From Polynucleobacter sp. es-MAR-4 (GTDB taxonomy: Bacteria; Pseudomonadota; Gammaproteobacteria; Burkholderiales; Burkholderiaceae), in the NCBI RefSeq assembly GCF_018882055.1, contig NZ_JACVPF010000002.1, forward strand, positions 62,001 through 126,000: a DNA stretch of 64,000 nt, given 5' to 3'. Below are positions 57,474 through 64,000 of this stretch, one piece after another; position 1 is the stretch's first letter; every line of letters starts with the position of its first letter. The notes under the pieces were generated by a model. The model had not been told where the DNA came from, did no database searches, and was given only the letters and a program-made list of their open reading frames with translations. The position numbers were made by a program, and so were the translations under genes.

Positions 57474-58835
57474 TTAAGCGCCAAAGGGGCTAAAAGAGGA
57501 GTCTGATTTCTTAGGAGTTAATTGAGCTTGAGCATCATGACTATCTGCTTGGCGAGCCAAATAAAACACGACCCAAACATAGGCGAACAGCAGCCCCACA
57601 TAAAGAGTTAGATAAGCAAACAGCGTTGAAAAGACCATGCTCGAGGGCAAAGTAGTCACTGCTTGAGCAGTGGTCAGCACACCCGTGACAAGGTAGGGTT
57701 GTCTCCCTATCTCAGTGACATACCAACCTGCTAGCACAGCTACCCAACCAGAGAAGGTCATTAATACCAGTACTTTTGCCATCAATCTAGGTAATTGTCG
57801 ATCTTGCCGCAACTGCCAACGTGCTAGCCATGAAAATATCAGCATCAATACACCGACGCCAACCATCACCCGAAATGCAAAGAACACCGGGGCGACTGGT
57901 GGAATCTTATCCCCAAATTGATTCAATCCTTTTACCTCACCATCCCAGCTATGTGTGAGATATAAAGATGCCAACTTCGGAATGCTGATCTCGTAATCAT
58001 TGCTACGAGTTTGTTGATTGGGTATTCCAAAAATGACAGCCGGAATACCGGTACCACCCTCCCATATACCCTCCATGGCTGCAAGCTTGGCAGGTTGATG
58101 CTGAAGGGTATTCAGACCGTGTGCATCACCTAACATGATCTGAATAGGAATTAAAACTGTAGCCACAGTAAGCGAGATCTTCATCACTAAAAAATTGGCT
58201 GGTGAGCGACTATTACGTAAATAGCGATAAGCAGAAATACCCGCCAAAAAGAATGAGACAGTCAAAAATGATGCCAGCAACATATGCCCTAAACGGTAAG
58301 GCATGGATGGATTAAAAATGATTGCCATCCAATCAACTGCATGCGCCCTGCCATCAATCATGATGAAACCTTGCGGGGTTTGCATCCAAGAATTTAAAAC
58401 AATGATCCAAAACGCAGAAAGACTAGTTCCAAAAGCCACTAAAAAAGTTGCAATGGTATGCATTAAGGGAGACACACGCTTGGCACCAAACAACATGACA
58501 CCCAAGAAGGTGGCCTCAAGAAAAAATGCTGTGAGCACTTCATAGGCTAACAATGGTCCTGCAATATTGCCAACGGTCTCCATATAGCCAGGCCAGTTCG
58601 TACCAAACTGAAAGCTCATCGTGATACCGCTCACCACACCCAAGGCAAAGGTCAAGGCAAAAATCTTGACCCAAAACTGATAGGCCTCACGCCAATAATC
58701 CAAACCAGTCCGAATATGCTGAATCTTAAAAAAGAAGAGAAACCACCCCAGAGCAATCGAAATGGTTGGGAAGAGAATGTGGAAAGAAATATTCGCACCA
58801 AACTGAATACGACTAAATAAAAGTGAATCGAGCAC
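57474..58835 (-). CDS. cydA: Cytochrome bd-type quinol oxidase subunit I, short-Q-loop CioA type
   Basis: 453 residues, haem-bearing quinol-oxidase subunit. Motifs: RIQFGANISFHILFPTISIALGW, GVVSGITMSFQFGTNWPGY with LEATFLGVMLFG (proton and haem-site Glu), and IFGIPNQQTRSNDYEISIPKL. The quinol loop is short, as in cyanide-insensitive CioA rather than long-loop E. coli CydA. No CydX-like small gene follows cydB. High O2 affinity and cyanide tolerance are inferred. Confidence 0.94.
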   Translation of the reverse strand: MLDSLLFSRIQFGANISFHILFPTISIALGWFLFFFKIQHIRTGLDYWREAYQFWVKIFALTFALGVVSGITMSFQFGTNWPGYMETVGNIAGPLLAYEVLTAFFLEATFLGVMLFGAKRVSPLMHTIATFLVAFGTSLSAFWIIVLNSWMQTPQGFIMIDGRAHAVDWMAIIFNPSMPYRLGHMLLASFLTVSFFLAGISAYRYLRNSRSPANFLVMKISLTVATVLIPIQIMLGDAHGLNTLQHQPAKLAAMEGIWEGGTGIPAVIFGIPNQQTRSNDYEISIPKLASLYLTHSWDGEVKGLNQFGDKIPPVAPVFFAFRVMVGVGVLMLIFSWLARWQLRQDRQLPRLMAKVLVLMTFSGWVAVLAGWYVTEIGRQPYLVTGVLTTAQAVTTLPSSMVFSTLFAYLTLYVGLLFAYVWVVFYLARQADSHDAQAQLTPKKSDSSFSPFGA

Positions 58836-58925
58836 GGCTGCTCCTAATAATTGAATTTTCTACACTCAATTGTGGCACCAATTGAACAATGGCGCTTACC
58901 CCCTGCGGCTTAAACACCCTACAAT

Positions 58926-59480
58926 ATGATGATGTTGATACAAATTGCCAACCTCATTCTTCAGGTACTCGTTAGCATTGTTGCGGGAGCCTGCCTTTTA
59001 CGCTGCTATTTACAGTGGCTTGCCTTCAATTTAGGCGCAGGACAAAGTAAGTCCATTGGCGCTTATATCCTGCCTTTAAGTAATTGGATTGTTCTTCCGT
59101 TAAGGCGCTTTATCCCCAGCATTGGTCGCTTTGATCTAGCGAGTTGCGTTGCAGCCTATCTTTTAATTTTCTGCAAGATTGCGATCCTGCTATTTATCTC
59201 TGGCGCAACCTCAATTGATATCTCTTGGTTAGCACTTGCATTGATTGATCTACTTGACCTTACCTTATCGGGTCTAGTTGGCCTAGTCTTTGCCAGCATC
59301 ATTCTTTCTTGGATTGGTGCAGGAACTCAAATCCAGTTCTTAGTGTCGCTATTAGTTGACCCCCTGCTTACTCCAATTCGGAAAGCAATACCCAACTTTG
59401 GCGCCTTAGATTTATCCCCACTCGCGCTACTGCTCATCCTGCAAGTGCTACAAATCATTCTGGGGAACTTAAAGCTTTAG
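58926..59480 (+). CDS. YggT family membrane protein
   Basis: 184 residues with two YGGT repeats, each a pair of helices: LLRCYLQWLAFNL with LPLSNWIVLPLRRFIPSIGRFD, and SIILSWIGAGTQ with DPLLTPIRKAIPNFGALDLSPL. Linked in other bacteria to cell-shape and osmotic tolerance. ATG ATG ATG run at 58926; the first is taken. Confidence 0.92.
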   Translation: MMMLIQIANLILQVLVSIVAGACLLRCYLQWLAFNLGAGQSKSIGAYILPLSNWIVLPLRRFIPSIGRFDLASCVAAYLLIFCKIAILLFISGATSIDISWLALALIDLLDLTLSGLVGLVFASIILSWIGAGTQIQFLVSLLVDPLLTPIRKAIPNFGALDLSPLALLLILQVLQIILGNLKL

Positions 59481-59507
59481 TCATATTTAGCTAATTGCAG
59501 CAATATT

Positions 59508-59531
59508 TATAAAATAGACATTCTTTTGAGG
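59508..59531 (+). promoter_or_regulatory. -10-like box and ribosome site ahead of the ABC exporter
   Basis: TATAAAAT (59508-59515) then GAGG (59528-59531). The GAGG is 8 nt before an ATT codon at 59540 and over 60 nt before the first ATG, so it decides for an upstream start. Confidence 0.4.
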
Positions 59532-59539
59532 CCTTAAAA

Positions 59540-61246
59540 ATTATTCAAAAATTTAGCCTACAGCCCTTTGCCCCAAGAGCACTTATTCTTTTTGCGCTGA
59601 TGATATTGGCGGCGCTGACCGAGGGAATTGGGGTGATGCTATTAGTGCCAATTATTGCCACTATTTCTGGTAACTTTTCTGATACCGGCCCCCTGAAAAC
59701 TATTTGGATCTTTTTATCAAACATAGGTCTACCTAATTCAACTGGCGCTCTAATTGTCGTTTTTCTATTTCTAGTCATACTCCGCAGCCTAATTCAACTC
59801 TACCGCGACAGACTCAGCACAACACTGCGCCATGAGATAGTGGATGACTTGCGAATGACCGCATTTGCCGCCCTTTTAAATGTCGAATGGCGATGGCTAA
59901 TTATGAGTCGCAACTCAGATCAGGCTAATTTATTATTAACCGATGTAAGTCGCATTGGGGTTGGAATGCAAAACGGTATTGGTATGTTGGTGTCTATTGT
60001 CACAACACTAACTTACCTCATCGCTGCATTTTTAATATCATGGAAAATGGCATTAATCTCAGCTATAAGCGGGGGCTTGGTTTTTGCATTGATTAACCAA
60101 AAAAGCTTAGCAACCAAGCTCATGGGGCAATCACTAGGGAAGGCCAACCGCACACTACACGCCGCGATACAGGATGCGCTTAATGGAATTAAGCTTACCA
60201 AGATATTGGGTAATGCGAACCGACACCTAAGTCGACTGGACATTGCAATGAGCGATGCCCGTCAACAACAAATTTTATTTTCATACAGTACTGCACTTAC
60301 AAGAACGCTCTTTCAAATTGGGGGCGCCACACTGCTAGCCTCATACCTGTATTTTGGCCTAACTTTTTTTGAGATACCCGTCCCAGAGTTAATTACGCTT
60401 ATATTTATTTTCGCCAGAATTACCCCGCTAATGATGGCAACACAACAGCAATATCATCACTGCCTGCATGCTCTTCCAGCCTTCAGGGAAACTCAGAGTC
60501 TTCTTAATGAATGTAATCTAGCGGCTGAACCGAAAATTAGCAGCATAAAGACTATACAAATAAATAAGGGCATATCCCTTAACAACATCTCAATTAGCTA
60601 CCCAGGAAGGAGTTTGCCATCCTTAGATAATATTTCAATGTCCTTCCCCGCCAAAACTACTACGGCCATCATTGGCCACTCCGGCGCTGGAAAGAGTACA
60701 TTGGCAGATGTAATCATGGGCTTGCTAACTCCCGATGTCGGGGATATACGTATCGACGGTGAGATCATCAAAGAAGAGGTCTTGAGTAATTGGCGCCATT
60801 CAGTAGCTTACGTCCCACAAGAGGTCTTCCTATTTCATGACAGCATTCGAAATAACTTACTTTGGGGAAATCAGCAAGCAAGTAATGATGAATTAAACAA
60901 TGCACTTCAACTTGCAGCGGCAGGCTTTGTAAATCAATTGCCTCAAGGTATAGACACTATTGTGGGAGATGAAGGAATACGGCTATCAGGCGGGGAGCGT
61001 CAAAGAATTGCCCTAGCCCGCGCTCTCCTACGAAATCCTAGCCTGCTGATTCTAGATGAAGCAACCAGCGCTCTAGACCTAGAAAATGAGGCACGTATCC
61101 GAGATGCCATAGAAAGTTTGCATGGTGATTTAACTGTAATCATTATTGGGCATCGCCTAATGACTTTAGAGCATGCGGATCAAGTTATCAAACTATCTAA
61201 TGGAAAAATCGAACAATTTGGCTCTTGGGAGCAAATCAAAAAATAG
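59540..61246 (+). CDS. ABC exporter (fused membrane and ATPase domains), possible ATT start
   Basis: Type I exporter half-transporter of about 548-568 residues: six-helix domain (to about 320) and an ATPase with Walker A GHSGAGKST, Q-loop YVPQEVFLFHDS, signature LSGGERQRIALARAL and Walker B LLILDEATSALD. The first ATG in frame (59600) lies inside the first membrane helix and has no ribosome site. Reading upstream, the frame is open to a TAA at 59510 and adds IIQKFSLQPFAPRALILFAL, which restores a normal N-terminus. ATT 59540 has GAGG at the right distance; no ATG, GTG or TTG occurs. Adjacent glycosyltransferases suggest glycan or lipid-linked substrate. Confidence 0.85.
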   Translation: MIQKFSLQPFAPRALILFALMILAALTEGIGVMLLVPIIATISGNFSDTGPLKTIWIFLSNIGLPNSTGALIVVFLFLVILRSLIQLYRDRLSTTLRHEIVDDLRMTAFAALLNVEWRWLIMSRNSDQANLLLTDVSRIGVGMQNGIGMLVSIVTTLTYLIAAFLISWKMALISAISGGLVFALINQKSLATKLMGQSLGKANRTLHAAIQDALNGIKLTKILGNANRHLSRLDIAMSDARQQQILFSYSTALTRTLFQIGGATLLASYLYFGLTFFEIPVPELITLIFIFARITPLMMATQQQYHHCLHALPAFRETQSLLNECNLAAEPKISSIKTIQINKGISLNNISISYPGRSLPSLDNISMSFPAKTTTAIIGHSGAGKSTLADVIMGLLTPDVGDIRIDGEIIKEEVLSNWRHSVAYVPQEVFLFHDSIRNNLLWGNQQASNDELNNALQLAAAGFVNQLPQGIDTIVGDEGIRLSGGERQRIALARALLRNPSLLILDEATSALDLENEARIRDAIESLHGDLTVIIIGHRLMTLEHADQVIKLSNGKIEQFGSWEQIKK

Positions 61247-61294
61247 TCCAGGAAGCAAGCTAGGAATTTATTATTTTGTCATGGATATGTGGGG

Positions 61295-62419
61295 TCATTT
61301 CACCGCACCGTGGGCTCTATTAAAAATATGTTTCGCATACCTAGTAATCTCGTACGCACATAACTTCATGTAGCCATCAATAGATATTGAGTTCATAACA
61401 AATTTAGGCGCCGTGAAAATCAAATTTAAAAGTCCCATGTTGGGGTTATTTCTACAATGCAAGCGCCAGACATAAAAATAGATATGGAAATATCCACCTC
61501 TTGACTTCGTCAGAAAATCAAAATACTTTTGGTCCGACTTTGTCCAAGATAAAGCGGATAAATCCTGAACAACTGACTCTGGCAGGTTTATATATTTTTC
61601 GCGATTTAAAAAGAGAAGCATACTCTGAACAACATATTCAACTTTTAATAGCTGAACAGTTTTAAAAAAGTAGTTCCATCTAAAATCTAATGTTTGATTA
61701 AGGAGGGTGCTGGCATCTGGGATCCACCTAATCAATGGCACCGGACTGAATTTATGGCAGTGTAATAAAGTATGGATCAGCTGATCTTCAGGACAAAGTC
61801 TGGATGCCAAAAAACCATTCGCGGCAAGCATCTGGGGTTGAAAGTTGACAAATGAATGATCAAATGGAGTATCGCTGAGAACTCGCCAATGAAGATCAAT
61901 ATTCACTTGGTCTGCATTAACAAAGGATGTTGCATGAATATATTCAAATTTACGATCCTCAAAGTGATAAAGCTGTTTCCAGCCTAAATTGCACAGCAGT
62001 TCCATTGCAGCTTTAGCCCGGTCCCTGGAAATAAGAATATCCATATCACCCACTACGCGAACTCCAGGATCGCAGTAGTAACTTGAAATCATCGCTGCGC
62101 CCTTAAGCAAGGTCACATTGATGCCTTCATGGTCAAAGGCTAGCAAGACCTTTCGCAGGGCATGTAAGCTTAAGTTATTAGCACTCCATGTATGCCGATA
62201 TACGCTTTTGGCAACCTGAATTTCCTCGCCCTGAAGATCGCGAAACCGCTTGTAAATCATAGGGGTAATGGATGTTGCACTGTAGTCGATCGATTGAATA
62301 TCGACTGAATTGCAAAATTGATCCCAATAAGATCTTGCCCTATCTTTGTCGGATATCAATACCGCTTTGAGCAACAAAGATTGCACTGCATCTGGCCAGC
62401 AATTAGCAAGATTATTCAT
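61295..62419 (-). CDS. NTP_transf_5-type nucleotidyltransferase family protein
   Basis: 374 residues. The core LLKGAAMISSYYCDPGVRVVGDMDILIS holds the metal site GDMD; LHWRVL and the middle helices fit family PF14907. Family members are common in polysaccharide and peptide-modification clusters; activity unproven. Starts 2 nt before the end of the GT2 gene above it, and converges on the ABC exporter. Confidence 0.85.
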   Translation of the reverse strand: MNNLANCWPDAVQSLLLKAVLISDKDRARSYWDQFCNSVDIQSIDYSATSITPMIYKRFRDLQGEEIQVAKSVYRHTWSANNLSLHALRKVLLAFDHEGINVTLLKGAAMISSYYCDPGVRVVGDMDILISRDRAKAAMELLCNLGWKQLYHFEDRKFEYIHATSFVNADQVNIDLHWRVLSDTPFDHSFVNFQPQMLAANGFLASRLCPEDQLIHTLLHCHKFSPVPLIRWIPDASTLLNQTLDFRWNYFFKTVQLLKVEYVVQSMLLFLNREKYINLPESVVQDLSALSWTKSDQKYFDFLTKSRGGYFHIYFYVWRLHCRNNPNMGLLNLIFTAPKFVMNSISIDGYMKLCAYEITRYAKHIFNRAHGAVK

Positions 62420-62421
62420 AG

Positions 62422-63123
62422 TTAAAATCCTCCCGAGGAGGCCCTCCTTCGAACCAAGCTGGCCTTGAGAATCCTGAGGTATGCCTGTCGGTCATAAGCT
62501 TCCGCCTGTCGCCCCATGTTTGTTTTATGAATTCTTCGATGAAGCAATACATCATCCATCATTTGGATAGGAAGCTTTTTTTCCTGCGCACGAAGGTACC
62601 AGTCAACAAATTCTCCTACCTGATTGATCTCAAAAAACCCACCAACCTCATTGAAACGTGATCGACTTAGAAGCAAGGTTCCAGCTATAAAACCGGGCAT
62701 CGATTCATCCGGAACGCGAAGCCTTAAACTCTCTTCTTCAGTCAAGGTGGGGCAAATAAATTGTCTAACATTAGTAAACACGAGCGGATCCTCGCTTGAT
62801 GATGCGATCAACTCCATTTGTCTAGTAAGCTTGCAGGGCTCCCAACAATCGTCATGATCAATAAAGCTGAGGTAATCACCATTTGATGCCTGCACACCAG
62901 CATTCCGCCCCGCACCCAACCCCTTATTCACTTGAGTTATTAATAGCAACCTATCGGCATAAGCCTCAATTATTTGCGCAGTATGATCTGTAGAGCCATC
63001 ATTGACCACCACCAATTCAACATTGGGATAGTCCTGAGCAAGAACAGTATCGATAGCTTCTCGTACGTAATTTTGCCCATTGTATACAGACAGAATGACG
63101 CTAATTTTTGGAAAACTGCTCAT
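62422..63123 (-). CDS. GT2 family glycosyltransferase
   Basis: 233 residues. GT-A fold: ISVILSVYNGQNYVREAIDTVL, then VVVNDGSTDHTAQII, GLGAGRNAGVQAS and the metal-binding DHDD. Short, without a membrane helix. Overlaps the next GT2 gene by 23 nt. Sugar and acceptor unknown. Confidence 0.92.
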   Translation of the reverse strand: MSSFPKISVILSVYNGQNYVREAIDTVLAQDYPNVELVVVNDGSTDHTAQIIEAYADRLLLITQVNKGLGAGRNAGVQASNGDYLSFIDHDDCWEPCKLTRQMELIASSSEDPLVFTNVRQFICPTLTEEESLRLRVPDESMPGFIAGTLLLSRSRFNEVGGFFEINQVGEFVDWYLRAQEKKLPIQMMDDVLLHRRIHKTNMGRQAEAYDRQAYLRILKASLVRRRASSGGF

Positions 63124-63802
63124 TCTTCTCTCTCCGCAAAATTAGCGACCGCTTAATCACTCTTAATATTTCATTCTGAGATTTTGAAACGTTGTAGGAA
63201 TCATTATGGCCGTGTATCCTTTTCTCTACAACTACACAATCCACCATCCCAACAGATACACCATTTTGATGTGCATTAAAAAACCAATCAACGTCGCTTG
63301 CCATTAAAAAATTGGTGTCGAAGCCTCCCGAAGCATTAAACATATCTCGACGCACCATCAGTGCACTGGGTAGATAGCCCGGCAAAGCTCTGCGAATAAA
63401 TGACTCCTTTAGCCAATGGGGCTTATCGACTCCTGGCTCTAAAAATATGCTCTGCAAACCTATAACTGCACCCTTATCTGGGTTTTTATTCAGGTAATCA
63501 AGCTGCATCTCAGTTTTATGCGCCAACCAAACATCATCCTGATCCAGGAAAGCGACAAAATTTCCAAGCGACTGATTAACGCCTAACTGGCGAGCAGCCC
63601 CCACATTCGCAGTCTCAGTGCGAATGTATCTAACCCCATGAAATTTAGAAACGAAAGATTCCGTTCTATCAGATGAACCGTTATCTACCACCAATATTTC
63701 AAGTGGTTTTATAGTCTGCCTCAATGCACTCTCAATAGCCTCGCATATATAAAGTTCACCGTTATACGCAGGGATAATTACGCTAACACTTAATTCGTTC
63801 AT
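63101..63802 (-). CDS. GT2 family glycosyltransferase
   Basis: About 233 residues from ATG 63802, which has GGGAG about 9 nt upstream; a longer frame to 63868 would run through the preceding gene. Motifs VSVIIPAYNGELYICEAIESAL, VVDNGSSDRTE, GAARQLGVNQS and DQDD. Clearly paralogous to the gene after it. In the surface-glycan cluster. Confidence 0.92.
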   Translation of the reverse strand: MNELSVSVIIPAYNGELYICEAIESALRQTIKPLEILVVDNGSSDRTESFVSKFHGVRYIRTETANVGAARQLGVNQSLGNFVAFLDQDDVWLAHKTEMQLDYLNKNPDKGAVIGLQSIFLEPGVDKPHWLKESFIRRALPGYLPSALMVRRDMFNASGGFDTNFLMASDVDWFFNAHQNGVSVGMVDCVVVEKRIHGHNDSYNVSKSQNEILRVIKRSLILRREKNEQFSKN

Positions 63803-63806
63803 AACC

Positions 63807-64000
63807 TTATTCTCCCTTGTACATTGCAATGTAGCCTTTAGCCATGACCTCAAGAGTGAAGAAGTCAATTGCGCGTCGGTAACCCTTTAGACCCATTTCA
63901 GAAATGAGGTGGGGCTCATCAGAAAATTGGGCTATCGCCTTGGCTAGATCTGAAGGGTGATTGGGCATTACCAGCATTCCAGTTTCACCATGCACAACAA
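63807..64000 (-). CDS. GT4-type glycosyltransferase, C-terminal end only
   Basis: The last 64 residues of a gene that enters from the right edge. VVHGETGMLVMPNHPSDLAKAI is the nucleotide-sugar binding end of GT4 enzymes (the GETG motif), followed by a short terminal helix. Stop is 4 nt before the GT2 start. Confidence 0.8.
   Translation of the reverse strand, partial: VVHGETGMLVMPNHPSDLAKAIAQFSDEPHLISEMGLKGYRRAIDFFTLEVMAKGYIAMYKGE

Overview
The window looks like chromosomal DNA of a small-genome freshwater betaproteobacterium, most likely Polynucleobacter (Burkholderiaceae). This rests on moderate GC, tight packing, many 4-nt overlaps between genes, and the gene set: DUF3422, Bug/TctC receptor, ChrA next to FabI, CbpA-CbpM, and the order rimP-nusA-infB-rbfA-truB. 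The genus is inferred from this content; no database was searched. I see no rRNA, tRNA, CRISPR array, insertion sequence or prophage.

Region 1 (1-10.5 kb, minus strand) is translation and chromosome housekeeping. rimP-nusA-infB-rbfA-truB reads as one operon running towards typA (bipA), which is cut by the left edge. scpB-rluB lies just upstream. Between rluB and rimP, a TATAAT box is followed by two hairpins, the second with nine U; this could be an attenuator in the nusA operon leader.

Region 2 (10.6-19.1 kb) holds a Tat-type patatin-like lipoprotein, an outer-membrane barrel protein, an NlpC/P60 protein whose catalytic Cys is Gly, and a complete yejABEF-type oligopeptide ABC importer.

Region 3 (19.1-25.5 kb, plus strand) is fabI translationally coupled to chrA, then a hydratase, an MmgE/PrpD protein, a CitE-like lyase and a Bug receptor. 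This set resembles itaconate/C5-dicarboxylate catabolism.

Region 4 (25.5-38.9 kb) has an overlapping trio (GT39 glycosyltransferase, secreted sialidase-like protein, membrane protein), a flavocytochrome c sulfide dehydrogenase pair, DUF3422 with a membrane-anchored TAXI protein, pirin, a UxaA/GarD dehydratase, cbpA-cbpM and an APC permease.

Region 5 (38.9-52.3 kb) has uup, a P-loop protein, ompW behind two perfect FNR-type boxes, hemN, a FAD oxidoreductase, yaeQ with an overlapping PIN toxin-like gene, several small conserved genes, asmA, and a histone H1-like lysine-rich tail fused to a YbjN-like domain.

Region 6 (52.6-58.9 kb) is a ferric-iron importer (fbpABC) with a Fur-like box, then a CioAB-type cytochrome bd oxidase.

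Region 7 (58.9-64 kb) has yggT and then the start of a surface-glycan or export cluster: an ABC exporter without a standard start codon, an NTP_transf_5-type nucleotidyltransferase, two GT2 enzymes and the end of a GT4 enzyme.
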